A stretch of 29,572 bases of DNA, taken from assembly GCA_020650975.1 (NCBI GenBank), contig JAIPMN010022594.1, forward strand, positions 1 through 29,572. The letters run 5' to 3'. The notes under the pieces are model-generated. The model worked only from the letters and a program-made list of their open reading frames with translations, was not told the DNA's origin and did no database searches. Both the position numbers and the translations under genes were made by a program. Source of the stretch: Apostichopus californicus. Lineage: Eukaryota > Echinodermata > Holothuroidea > Aspidochirotida > Stichopodidae. This document shows positions 21,901 through 28,798 of the stretch, in pieces (position 1 is the stretch's first letter; every line of letters starts with the position of its first letter).

Positions 21901-24900
21901 ATCTCTGATAACAAACAAATTTATGCATGTTACAGAAGAAAGAGATGAAATGCATTCTGGCTAAACAAGCTAGTCGGGACAATTGCATTCTGGGTTCACA
22001 AGCAAGTTGATCCAAAATGCTACAAAGTCATGCACATAATTTAATATTAAAGTTTGGCTTATTTCATTGTCGTCTTATAGTGTGCATGCAAGGTAAAGAT
22101 TACAGATCAATGGGAAATGAAAATACAGTCAAATCTGATTTGAAAAACTTATTAATTGCATTTATCAATCAATCAATTAACCCCAGCTATTTTCTACATG
22201 TTTGCTATGTAATTGTCCTGTAGCAGTTTGCAAACTTAGCACCCTGACACAGTATGGCTGTGCAGTTTCCAGTCTTTTGATATAATGGAGTTTTACTAAC
22301 AGGTAGAGATTTCCTTCTTTTCCTTTATTGTATTTATAACCTAGCAGATTATTGCACCTTCTTAAATGGTCACACCAATTCTTATGGCTACTATTCAGTT
22401 TAATGAAATGAGGTTTGCAAATATTTTGCTCGAAAGTATATTGCCCATCAAAGACACCTATGCTCACATAGAAAGCAACACCATGAGTGAGTAATGCCTT
22501 AATATATTGCCTTAGTATTGTTCATATTCACTGAAAGATACCCACAATTATAAAAAATGAACAGCATTTTTATGAACAAGATGTATTTGCCAAGATGGAT
22601 GATGTGTCTCAGGATAAAACTGTTTTCACAAAATATGGTGTAAAATGCAATGAGCTTCAATAATAATTACGTGACACATCAAGTTACAAAGTACTAAATC
22701 AACACTGCCATTCGCAATGATCTTGTGTGAAGTTGTTTGTGATCAAAGGCTGGAGCTATTTGACAGTTTAGATCAGTTAATATGTTTCCTTATTGCATCG
22801 CTGTATGATACAGCTGGGTCGTACACAATGCTGCTTGCCTGCACACACAAGTGATCATACACAGTAACTGTTACTCATACACAAATGGTCCAATTATGAG
22901 ATGATCATACAGAACTTGTCATATTATATGATGATGATACACAATGTCTTCTACATCAAACTCAACGTTCCTCTACTATAGCAGGAGGAAACGCAATTCT
23001 TACATCTGAAGCATGACCCTACAAAATGAAATGAATATTCACAAGTACGTGAATAGTCATAATGCTTGCAGATTCAGTGATCAGACATAATGCATCAATG
23101 TTTTTGTATGATGGACATTAATGTTGCTAATATCTTCACATTAAACTTCTAGCTCTGTGATAATAGACAGAGTGCTTCTACAGATGGATATTCACAATGC
23201 TTCTATGCATAATATTCATGATGATATCACCAATCACAATGCTTCTAGATATATAGAGTGACCAGACACAATGATTCTAACTTGAATAAAATCACAATGC
23301 TTCAGGATATGAATATTCATATTGGTTCCAGGATATATAGGGTGACCAGGCAAAATGATTCTAATTTGAATAATCACAATGCTTCAGGATATGAATATTC
23401 ACATTGGTTCCAGGATATATAGAGTGACCAGGCAAAATGATTCTAATTTGAATAATCACAATGCTCCTGGATATGAATATTCATATTACTGCTAGTTTTA
23501 CATAGAGTGACCAGGCAAAATGCTCCTCAATAGTCTGCGATCTAGCAGATTGTTTTTTTTGTAACAATGCAGATGCAGTCATACTCTGTATATGATAGCA
23601 TTGCTATAGGATGATGATGATGATTGGCCAGTAGCATAAACAATGGCACGGCTACTCACAGCTTATCAACGATCATATCACTATGGTTTTCCGTGAGATC
23701 ACCGTATTTTTCAACAGTGTCTTTTAAGCTACTTTGACTGGCTGAAAGTGCTGAAAATAGACTGATTTTGGAAATAAAGAACAACAAATTAGTTTTTATT
23801 TTTTCCTTGCAGAATTTCTTGAGCAGCCAGCAATAACTAACTACATTAACTGTTCAAAACTTCACACACACCACGCTAGCATTGTTTGTGTTATGAGGGG
23901 TGGGATGTTATGAAAGTCCTTAAACCAAAATATAAATCCAATAACACCCATTACTAAAGCAATTTCTTTGCTTAGTGAACCTCAATTACCCGCAGGCATA
24001 TTGAGGCAAATGTTGATCCTCATGCAAGGTATCTGGAATTACCGTTAACACAAGATGGATTTCAGTTCACAATGTAAATTATGCTTCATAAATAAGACTT
24101 AAACTCAAAGTTTAGTTTTACATTATAGAGAAGATCATGATAAACAAATGTCTCTACCTCCCTCATTCTCTCCCCCCCCCTCACACCCCCCTTGCCTAGA
24201 AAAGAGAGCCAGACTGAAGCAATTGCAAGATTCTGAAGTTCAAGATTAAATTGTAGGAGTTTTTCAAATGTTTTGTGCCATAGTCTAGAAATATGATATG
24301 AGGGAGAGGGTGAGGGGCCATTAACCTGATTACTCTGACAAGAACCGAAATAGGTAGACAACTTTTGTCACTTTTCGTGGATTTTGAACTGGTTGACCAC
24401 AGCTTTCCCACATAATGAAGTAAGTCATACATGAAAAACTGTTGGTTCTTTTTACTGTTTACAGTGGGAGTAAACATAATGTTGTTGTGACTACAGAAAA
24501 AGAGTCTAGAAAGTACTTTCATCGCAAACTAAAAGTGTTTCTAGACTTAACACTGCATTGCATTGTTTAGACTGGTTCAAGTCTCACACATGGAACAAAC
24601 ATCAGAACTCATCCATTTCTACCTTATTCAATTGTTCAGCTCTTTCTTGGACTTGTAACTCCCCCACCCCCCCCCACTTCCCACGCCACTCTCCCACCTC
24701 CATGAAAAATCATGGTGGTTGGGTTTAGGTCTGTCTGGAGTCAATCTTGATATGAATAAACCAGCGATAAACCATGGTGGAGATTATCATCACCAGACTG
24801 TATACCAGATAGATGGAGAGATCAATCAATACTCACTGGTTGGTCATCTTAAGGGACTTGTAGGCCACCGTCAAATCACCGTTGCCATGGACAGATGTCA

Positions 24901-27900
24901 GCTCATCATCTGACATGAGAAGATCTTTGTCTGTGTTAGTCGATGCATCGTTCGTATCACTGTCCTGAAGAATCAATTCATCGAGAAAGTTTTGTTGATA
25001 CAACGACAAAGGAGATTGACATTGATTTCATCTTGTTAATATTATTATTATTATTGATTCAATCTTTTCCCCAATGTTATTCAAGCATAACATATACTTT
25101 GTTTCCATAGTAACCACTATCACCCTATTAGAGATTCATTCGTTAGGAAAACATCCTGTATCTCTCCTGTCTGTGTGTAGCTCAAATCTTTGTCTGTCCG
25201 TCTGTTTTTCTGTTTCTTGCAAAGCTCCTGATAGGACCATCAGGTTCTATCGTACATTCACACAAAAGGAACTTAAATATTTAAATTGAGTCTTTCACCG
25301 ATGAAATCTTACTAAAGTCAAAAGATATGACAACTATACACCACCACCGGGGGGAGGGGGGAATGGGAGGGGGGTAGGAAGTGTGGTCAGGGGCACTGTC
25401 ACTGATGTTACCAGTCTAGACTGATGGACCTCTAAAGTGAGTAAAAGTTCACAATATTCTTTACCTGCTTCAGTTCACTTTTTTGGAAGAAGAATCCATC
25501 ATACAAGAAAGCTCCTCAACACAATAAAGCTAAGCTCAAGATTTTATAATATGGTAATGAAAAAAATGCTAAATTTGTAATTTGATTGTTACATTTAGCT
25601 GATTCAAAACCAACCTTAACCACTTATTTGCAACACATGGCAAACCTCCACCATTCCATTGCAAAAGAAATTGAAGAAACTGAACAAATACTATTTTCAC
25701 TTTTGTTGAAAAAATGAAACAAAATAAATTGTATCCAGTTGCTTTATGTTCCTTCATGCCTGCTAACTGTTTAGCTCTGTACTACTATGAAAGAATGAAA
25801 CCAGCCAGAATACCAGTCAATGGTATATATAAAGAGTAACCAATTCTGCAAGGAATTTTGTTTGGGTTATTCCATTAATTAAAGAGTGGTCAATCTCTGT
25901 GGCGGTCTTGGTGTCCGTGTTACAGTCAGACAGAAGCAACAAGTCTTGATCTTTGTATGGTGAGAGATCTAACCATTTTATAAGGATTAACTATTTTCAA
26001 TAAATGCTTTGTCTCATTGCACTTTAAAAAAATTGGTTTGAGGTTTGAACAGAATCCTAATATTTGTTTTCTTTTTGGTTTGCTGTGTGAAGAATAACCA
26101 GACCCCTAATACAAGAAATGATAAATATGTCAATATGTCACCATAGAAACCAACCTAATTCTGTTTCTAAAGTCATAGTGTTCAACAACAGGAGCATTAC
26201 TCTTCTGTTGGTATATATAACTATGGAAACTTTTTAAATTTTTTTACCGTCCCACCAGTTTGTTGATGCATTAGTATTGAAAACTTTCAAACCTTCACAA
26301 TGACAAGTTTTCGGTATTTTATAGAAGTACAAAGAAAGTAGATATTTTTGCAAAAATTGCAGCCAGCCCCCCCCCCCCACCCCCGGTTATGAAATGACCG
26401 GCAGGAACTAAAGGCAGACTACTTTAGTTGGTAAAGCACATGAGTTTGACTTCTGCATCCCACTTTTACACTTTCTCTGGAAAGCTGAGAAATATTACAG
26501 ATAATCTAAACTACATTTTATCATGCATTTATTTGCATTTTGTGATTTTTTTTCTCCGTTTTCTATGATTATAGATCGCAGGATGCAGGAGTAAGAAGAA
26601 GGCTGCTGGAAGAAACAAATGGCATTGCGTAGGGCCAGGTATTTATGGGGAGAGGGGGGGGGGAGATGGGTAAGAGGAGTAGAATGAATCTCAAAAGAAA
26701 ATGTAGAGCATCTTTTCTAAATGATTCTTTCACTTATCTATGATCCTTTCATGTTTTAAAAACTTAAAGTTCTCATTCTAGTGATATATCGTCACAAAAT
26801 GCTTAACTTTTCCAACTTATCCAAGGTGACTCTGATTTTTGTTGTTGATATGTCCAACAATGATACTACTACAGACATCAAATATTTTGTTTGTCTATTG
26901 TTAACTAAATGTGGATGGATGAATTCATGTCATGGTGAACTACAGAAACGTGACAAAAAAAACAAAACAAAAAATACCGAAAATGGGATGAATTTTTTGG
27001 GTGTTACTTGGACAAAAGCATCTCAGATGTGACCAATGGTATTTTTAATCTTATCAAAGCAAAAGGAACAGCAGCTTTATTGGCAACTTGCGGCAAGCAT
27101 AAATTCCCAGTATAGCAATTGTAAGGATGCCACGGAAGCCATGTCATTTATTTTTTTCTACGAGAGTTCACTTCAACTCTTTATCACTGCTATTAGATGA
27201 TGATGTTCTTGTTGTCTTGTTATTGCAAAATGATCGTTGAGCAGTATGTTGTACTCAATGTGAAGATTCTTGAGTTCTTGCGAGAATCCCATTTTTGATA
27301 ACCGAATTCACTAGAATTAACCGATGAAATAGCCTTTAAATTCCCCAAAAACTTTCTGATTGTTTTACATGTTATTAATAAACATGTCATAGAGCTGCTT
27401 GAGCAGGGAATTTCCCTCTGTTGGATGGAACCTGTGGTAACTCTCCGAATAGCGATTGTTGAGAGAAATGGCTATGTTTTAGTTTTCAAATCAGTTGATA
27501 TACTCTTTATTACAACAATCAGAATGCCTGGTAAAAACTACAGCCAAATACAACCTGGAAGAAATAATTAAAAGCAAAATGCTGCCATAAATAATCCAAC
27601 CATCCAGGTCTGTACTAGGTTTATCAATTTTTATCTTTTAAGTTACCAAAATCAACTACAAATTTTAAAAAAAAAATTTTTTAAAGGGATCGTTTTGTAT
27701 TCATTTATATGAGAAGAAACAGAGTATGATGAAATATCAAAACTAAGATTGAAAATGGGAAAAAGAATTTGAAAACAGCAAATATAATATTGGGACCTAC
27801 CTCCAATATCTTCCTCAACTGCATTTTCCAGCAGTAAGAGATTTTTTATTATAAAAATAATGAAAACTCTTCAAAGGGTATATGAACAATTTCACATTAC

Positions 27901-28798
27901 GATGACTATCAAGTAATGTAATATTTGTAAAACATGAAAAATATCAGACACAACATTTAGATATCAGAGATATAACATATCAGAGATGTACCAACACACA
28001 TCAACACAGCCTATGCACTCACCACAATGTAGAGCTACTCTGATTATAACACTGGGTAATCCCATCCCTCCCCTACCATGCCCAAACAGAGTGTCCCAAT
28101 TCTTATATGCAAACAACGGGCTGGGCTAGGCTAACCTGCTATCAAAGTGCTTTAGGTCTAGTTATAGTATTGACAGTCATTTGAATATCTTAACTTTCTT
28201 CAGCGATTACACCTCTGCTATGGTGCTGACACAATACACTAATAATATATTTTTTTGCACTTGTGTATAGTGCTGTGTGGAGTGACAATACGCCACAGAT
28301 ATGATTAGCTGGTTCGAGCAGTGTGTTATGTATATATATAAATATATATAATGTGGTAAATGAAGGTAGCCAGTGAGGTGGCAATGAATGTTTTATGAAA
28401 ACAGAGCATTCAGTGAGATGGTACTGATAATGAACGCTTTCCTAGGGAAACTTTAATCGACAAATTTAAAAAAATATATAGAAATCACTTCCAGTCCCTG
28501 TCACATTTACCACAAATTCCAAAACAGTTTTGTCAGTTTGTTTTAATTCTTTTTTCAAAATCCATATTTTCGATTCCCTTCCACTAACCTGAAGGTCCCA
28601 TCTCCTCTGGCTGTTGGTCAGATTTGTCTTAAGCCGGACAATCTCTTGCCGATGTTTCTCGTTTTCTTCTCCCAAGACACTGACTTGCTGCGTCAGTATT
28701 TTCATGGGGTGGTCGTCTGATTTGCCGGCCGACAATGACTGATGCAGATCGTGAAGATCTCTTTTGTGCCTGTCGTTGGTTTCTTTCAAAGATTTCAT
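9715..28798 (-). CDS. MYO5: Class V myosin heavy chain, distal coiled coil and complete globular tail (gene 3' half)
   Basis: Fourteen constitutive exons (28798-28589, 24964-24837, 18772-18652, 17786-17709, 16697-16592, 16047-15883, 15269-15115, 14500-14411, 13702-13552, 12790-12690, 12444-12373, 11307-11222, 10706-10532, 9954-9715) and two cassette exons (23761-23660, 21368-21324) chain in one frame. They end in a stop at 9715-9717. Myosin V is a processive actin motor carrying vesicles, melanosomes, ER or RNPs. This part dimerises the heavy chain and, through the globular tail, binds cargo adaptors and folds back on the heads. Recognition rests on blocks such as [60 protein letters not shown]. 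The tail is colinear with vertebrate MYO5A-C over its full length, without frame errors. A single invertebrate Myo5 is expected, so no paralogue letter is assigned. Confidence 0.95.
10532..10706 (-). CDS. MYO5: Myosin V DIL-domain exon ([13 protein letters not shown] ... [11 protein letters not shown])
   Basis: Completes Arg and encodes [61 protein letters not shown]-x-S-x-x-E-E-W-L and [20 protein letters not shown] are signatures of subdomain 2 of the myosin V tail. The acceptor is ACCACAG|GTA and the donor CAG|GTAAAC. Confidence 0.95.
10707..11221. other. Myosin V intron, nothing recognised
   Basis: A 515 bp AT-rich intron. No repeats or structured elements stand out apart from a short direct echo, aattgtgtaacattt / aatcgtgtaacattt, near 10847-10882. 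Confidence 0.5.
11222..11307 (-). CDS. MYO5: Myosin V DIL-domain exon ([18 protein letters not shown])
   Basis: Twenty-eight codons plus two bases: [20 protein letters not shown] then HWSKGVQI. It matches vertebrate [27 protein letters not shown]. This exon is too short for simple open-frame listings and was found from the LLRKDMC string on the minus strand. The acceptor is TTTCCACAG|AGT and the donor TAAG|GTAACA. The plus-strand frame at 11182-11382 is its shadow. Confidence 0.94.
11308..12372. other. Myosin V intron with one dispersed-repeat remnant
   Basis: A 1,065 bp intron. Around 11940-12010 lies the motif cctgacgtttcgatcctagc followed by aggatcttcttcagaggctg, a signature I associate with dispersed repeats in many marine invertebrates. 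It contains the perfect palindrome GATCCT-agc-AGGATC at 11955-11969. The element boundaries are not visible. The rest is unremarkable. Confidence 0.45.
12373..12444 (-). CDS. MYO5: Myosin V DIL-domain exon ([15 protein letters not shown])
   Basis: Twenty-four codons, phase 0 at both ends: [20 protein letters not shown] then VIKQ. C/R-HGMDPE-I-QV-KQ is among the most conserved strings in the DIL domain. The acceptor is TTTTCAG|CTG and the donor CAG|GTAAGA. Confidence 0.95.
12690..12790 (-). CDS. MYO5: Myosin V DIL-domain exon with regulatory loop ([11 protein letters not shown])
   Basis: Completes a Leu and encodes [20 protein letters not shown] then [14 protein letters not shown]-x-M-L-E matches vertebrate P-G-M-L-E-H. 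The Ser/Arg-rich loop [16 protein letters not shown] aligns with the MYO5A loop whose serine is a reported CaMKII/AKT site (R-K-R-T-S-S-I). An R-x-x-S pattern remains here, but phosphorylation is inference. The acceptor is CCTTACAG|TG and the donor CAG|GTTTGT. Confidence 0.93.
13244..13510. repeat. Minisatellite, three units of about 82-88 bp
   Basis: The module tactattgaaggatggagta recurs starting at 13253 (more diverged), 13335 and 13423. Each is followed by a purine-rich block and then ggtcctaccttgctccttac with the closing tatattgttata. The long plus-strand open frame at 13211-13507 is translation of this array and is not a gene. The array begins about 40 bp into the intron that follows the DIL exon at 13552-13702. 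Confidence 0.85.
13552..13702 (-). CDS. MYO5: Myosin V globular tail exon, start of DIL domain
   Basis: Fifty codons plus one base: [50 protein letters not shown]. The NxHCL-NFDL-EYR spacing and IYQ-LVR-EN--QPMI pattern mark the beginning of the DIL (dilute) domain. The acceptor TTTGTAG|AAT gives a length matching vertebrates; the inner CACAG at 13688 would drop five residues. The donor is ATCT|GTAAGT. An ~85 bp tandem array begins ~40 bp downstream in the intron. Confidence 0.93.
13703..14410. other. Myosin V intron with AT-rich imperfect inverted repeats
   Basis: A 708 bp intron. It contains a perfect 9 bp inverted repeat, CTTTATTAT ... ATAATAAAG, around 14135-14172. Weaker reverse similarity between about 14100-14125 (atctctcaaagat) and 14262-14285 (atctttgaggtatctc) hints at a decayed palindromic element. 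Nothing is coding. Confidence 0.4.
14411..14500 (-). CDS. MYO5: Myosin V globular tail exon (FWLTNT ... LKQYSGEE)
   Basis: Thirty codons in phase 0: [20 protein letters not shown] then [10 protein letters not shown]. It matches vertebrate [26 protein letters not shown] closely. This is the helix pair just before the DIL homology. The acceptor is CTTTCAG|AAA and the donor GAG|GTATGT. Confidence 0.95.
14627..14686 (-). tRNA. tRNA-Thr-like pseudogene (anticodon-loop CTTGTAA), T-arm damaged
   Basis: On the minus strand, a perfect 7 bp acceptor stem (ATGAGAT ... ATCTCAT) encloses a 5 bp D stem (TTGCT ... AGCAA) with the A-box-like GCTCAGCTGGTAC, an anticodon-like loop CTTGTAA (TGT, threonine) and a B-box remnant GTTCAAATC. 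The total is only 60 nt, about 12 short, mostly from the variable/T-stem region, and the anticodon stem is mispaired. It is therefore a pseudogene or the head of a tRNA-derived SINE. Identity as Thr is inferred from the loop only. Confidence 0.55.
14660..14875. repeat. 62 bp tandem repeat derived from the tRNA-like 5' half
   Basis: The string gagcaatgcatctcatagtt recurs at 14671, 14733 and 14835, with a truncated copy at 14795. Steps are 62, 62 and 40 bp (the 40 bp step lacks 22 bp). Each unit carries gtaccagctgagc, the reverse complement of the A-box arm, so the array multiplies the 5' half of the tRNA-like element plus its leader while the B-box half stays single. Confidence 0.85.
15115..15269 (-). 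CDS. MYO5: Myosin V globular tail exon ([18 protein letters not shown])
   Basis: Fifty-one codons after a split Asp: [51 protein letters not shown]. The PGLPAY-L-F-M...R-ADY-NDD-KV-SLL pattern is diagnostic for subdomain 1 of the myosin V tail, which contacts adaptors and the motor head in the folded inhibited state. The acceptor is TTTACAG|AC and the donor AAG|GTGAGT. Confidence 0.94.
15429..15680. repeat. 27 bp minisatellite with exact period
   Basis: The core (c)atgtgacatcacaatgggt is found with its anchor at 15464, 15491, 15518, 15545, 15572, 15599, 15626 and 15653, always 27 bp apart. An irregular relative sits at 15429. Copies differ by several substitutions but carry almost no indels. 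It sits in the myosin V intron between the exons at 15883 and 15269. A looser series of related catgtg/cacaat words continues to about 15850. Confidence 0.85.
15883..16047 (-). CDS. MYO5: Myosin V exon, linker and start of the globular cargo-binding tail
   Basis: The exon completes a serine, then encodes a Ser/Asp-rich linker ([19 protein letters not shown]) and the globular tail start [19 protein letters not shown]. In MYO5A the same position has Q-G-M-L-E-Y-K-K-E-D-E-Q-K-L-V-K. Here the linker lies where vertebrates have alternative exon D, and its sequence is not conserved. The acceptor is TTCTGTAG|GT and the donor ATAG|GTAAGA. Confidence 0.92.
16048..16591. other. Myosin V intron, GGA microsatellite only
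   Basis: A 544 bp intron. It holds a (gga)n purine tract at about 16550-16582 directly next to the donor of the exon at 16592, and otherwise AT-rich DNA with nothing recognisable. Confidence 0.5.
16592..16697 (-). CDS. MYO5: Myosin V exon, last coiled-coil segment ([15 protein letters not shown])
   Basis: Thirty-five codons plus one base: [20 protein letters not shown] then [24 protein letters not shown] is a conserved string at the end of the myosin V coiled coil, immediately before the linker to the globular tail. The acceptor is TTTCCAG|GAC and the donor ACAA|GTAAGA. A (GGA)n microsatellite at 16550-16577 begins about 15 bp into the following intron. Confidence 0.92.
17001..17708 (-). repeat. 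Exon-derived minisatellite carrying duplicated 5' splice sites
   Basis: About ten units follow the donor of the exon at 17709-17786. In coding orientation each reads (T)ACCAGAATGACCAATGAA, AATATGGTGAGTATAAAAAC, then ACAAACTTTCCGATGAAAAT and ATGGTTATATTTACA. The first ~25 bases equal the end of the exon and GTGAGT equals its donor. The donor-equivalent positions (plus-strand 'ac') fall at 17707 (real), 17645, 17571, ~17509, 17435, 17373, 17299, 17225, ~17151, 17078 and ~17004. Steps are 62 or about 74 bp. GT is retained in seven intronic copies and lost at ~17509, ~17151 and ~17004. Short units lack 12 bases of the exon-derived part. The plus-strand frames at 17135-17392 and 17583-17807 are translations of the array. 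Confidence 0.93.
17709..17786 (-). CDS. MYO5: Myosin V exon [26 protein letters not shown], template of an intronic minisatellite
   Basis: Twenty-six codons in phase 0. [10 protein letters not shown] matches MYO5A NLQLPPEARI, and [13 protein letters not shown] matches LQHEITRLTNENL. The acceptor is TTCTCAG|AAC. The donor is ATG|GTGAGT at 17708. The last ~25 nt of this exon plus the donor are reiterated about ten times in the downstream intron. In vertebrate MYO5A the alternative exon F is inserted exactly after the TNENL block. Confidence 0.92.
17787..18651. other. Myosin V intron, nothing recognised
   Basis: An 865 bp AT-rich intron with a short C-rich tract near 18180-18230 and no identifiable element. 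Confidence 0.5.
18652..18772 (-). CDS. MYO5: Myosin V coiled-coil exon ([12 protein letters not shown])
   Basis: One base plus 40 codons: [20 protein letters not shown] and [20 protein letters not shown]. It aligns with MYO5A L-L-E-S-Q-L ... H-E-N-E-M-E-S-L-R-G-E-I-Q-S-L-K-E-E-N-N-R-Q-Q, the end of the medial coiled coil. Direct joining to the exon ending at 24837 gives LKMTNQILEKEI, colinear with vertebrates, which argues that skipping both cassettes yields the ancestral form. The acceptor is GTGTTATAG|A and the donor AAG|GTAAAT. Confidence 0.9.
19747..19770. repeat. Left copy of 24 bp imperfect direct repeat (target-site duplication)
   Basis: cccggattagtaaaaacatg-gtac matches 19961-19984 (cctggattagtagaagcatg-ggac) at 20 of 24 positions. 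The repeat lies exactly at the two borders of the U2-like insert, the arrangement expected of LINE-mediated retrotransposition, with a short A-tail at the 3' border. Confidence 0.7.
19771..19960 (-). ncRNA. U2 snRNA-like retrosequence (190 bp) between direct repeats
   Basis: On the minus strand the insert begins with CGCTTCTCAGCCTTTTGGCT followed by AAGATCATGTGTAGCA. This matches the 5' end of metazoan U2 snRNA (stem I and the branch-point recognition region) with few changes, but GTAGTA is GTAGCA. Weak similarity continues through GTTC ... TGATAC, where U2 has stem IIa; beyond that it diverges. The rest is still rich in stems (GTTCCC/GGGGAA, TCTCAA/TTGAGA, GCCC/GGGC, ACTTTT/AAAAGT) and has a U-rich GGTTTTTCG near the usual Sm-site position. 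It ends in AAAAA. The length is close to U2 (about 188-190 nt). It may be a decayed U2 retropseudogene or a snRNA-headed SINE. Confidence 0.6.
19961..19984. repeat. Right copy of 24 bp imperfect direct repeat (target-site duplication)
   Basis: Partner of 19747-19770. Three of the four differences are transitions, so the insertion is old enough to have accumulated drift in its flanks. Confidence 0.7.
20565..20680. repeat. Two-copy tandem duplication, 58 bp period
   Basis: ttgtccaatcaagagtttac and ttagtattatcctac start at 20565 and again at 20623, both followed by tacaaatctctcaca. The second copy lacks a few bases after cctac. The high identity suggests a recent duplication. Confidence 0.85.
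21324..21368 (-). CDS. MYO5: Probable cassette exon B of myosin V (15 codons)
   Basis: Forty-five nt encoding [15 protein letters not shown] when joined to its neighbours. The acceptor is TCATCAAG|GACAC and the donor ACGG|GTAAGG. It is phase-symmetric with both the preceding cassette and the constitutive exon at 24837, so all four inclusion patterns keep the frame. QLLREKN continues smoothly into [11 protein letters not shown], consistent with coiled coil. Identification rests on phase and splice signals because the exon is short. Confidence 0.6.
21369..23659. other. Myosin V intron between the two cassette exons
   Basis: A 2.3 kb intron. The 23,2xx-23,5xx part is the 83 bp array listed separately, and the preceding 22,830-23,200 is rich in degenerate (gatcatacacaatg)-type words that look like older, scrambled relatives. 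A minus-strand open frame of 96 codons at 22177-22467 is not recognisable. Confidence 0.5.
23195..23525. repeat. Minisatellite, ~83 bp unit, about four copies
   Basis: The anchor atatagagtgaccaggcaaa recurs with the same base at 23256, 23340, 23422 and 23505 (steps 84, 82, 83). Units also share aatgattctaatttgaataa, tcacaatgcttcaggatatg and aatattcacattggttccag. The array ends about 135 bp from the donor of cassette exon A. Confidence 0.85.
23660..23761 (-). CDS. MYO5: Probable cassette exon A of myosin V (34 codons)
   Basis: Open for 102 nt, encoding [20 protein letters not shown] and [11 protein letters not shown]. The acceptor AAAATCAG|T follows a pyrimidine-rich tract and the donor is GCT|GTGAGT. 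The exon starts and ends in the same phase, so it can be included or skipped without frame change. Two closer AG sites (23752/23742) would give the wrong phase. Vertebrate MYO5A has no equivalent residues here, so this is a lineage-specific insertion in the coiled coil or an optional exon. It is inferred from splice sites and phase only. Confidence 0.6.
23762..24836. other. Myosin V intron, nothing but C-rich tracts
   Basis: A 1.07 kb intron with C-rich tracts at about 24172-24190 and 24659-24690. Minus-strand open frames at 24086-24361 and 24196-24522 overlap each other in different frames and encode nothing recognisable. Confidence 0.5.
24837..24964 (-). CDS. MYO5: Myosin V tail exon with hinge and possible dynein-light-chain site
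   Basis: Forty-two codons plus two bases: [20 protein letters not shown], then [16 protein letters not shown]. The acidic, Ser/Thr-rich start is a non-helical hinge. The end matches the vertebrate block K-G-E-I-A-Q-A-Y-I-G-L-K-E-T-N. The motif ASTNTDKD lies where MYO5A carries KNTMTDST, reported to bind dynein light chain DYNLL next to alternative exon B. The donor is ACCA|GTGAGT, leaving a two-base phase that all three possible downstream exons can complete in frame. Confidence 0.88.
24965..28588. other. Largest myosin V intron in the window; no exon recognised
   Basis: A 3.6 kb intron separating two phase-0 compatible exons. It contains G-rich tracts at about 25347-25378 (plus strand) and 26641-26666, a C-run at 26367-26384, an att trinucleotide tract near 25042 and an AT dinucleotide tract near 28330-28350. 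At 26406-26460 the words ttagttggtaaagcac resemble a tRNA A box but lack the rest of a tRNA. No exon with myosin similarity is visible. Confidence 0.5.
28589..28798 (-). CDS. MYO5: Myosin V coiled-coil exon (first in window)
   Basis: Seventy codons, phase 0 at both ends: [15 protein letters not shown] ... [19 protein letters not shown] ... [12 protein letters not shown]. Heptad-like spacing of L/I/V residues with charged flanks indicates coiled coil. It aligns with the vertebrate MYO5A segment that ends LILRSQLVSQKE. The acceptor is TTAAAAG|ATG and the donor CAG|GTTAGT. The ATG at the exon start is internal, not the initiation codon, because a coiled-coil segment cannot begin a myosin V. Upstream exons are outside the window or not visible. 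Confidence 0.85.

Noticed and set aside
22177-22467. 96-codon minus-strand frame inside a myosin V intron
   Set aside because: No family resemblance, and joining it to the myosin exons would break phase. A nested gene or transposon relic is possible but unsupported.
23660-23741. Shorter version of cassette exon A using the acceptor at 23742
   Set aside because: That start gives the wrong phase after the upstream exon and an immediate TAG. The acceptor giving start 23761 keeps the frame.
26406-26460. Possible tRNA on the plus strand (ttagttggtaaagcac)
   Set aside because: Only an A-box-like word is present. No acceptor stem, anticodon arm or B box can be drawn.
28466-28588. Extension of the coiled-coil frame beyond 28589
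   Set aside because: Myosin similarity stops at WDLQ, where a donor CAG|GTTAGT lies, and the next exon continues in phase. The remaining residues are intronic read-through.
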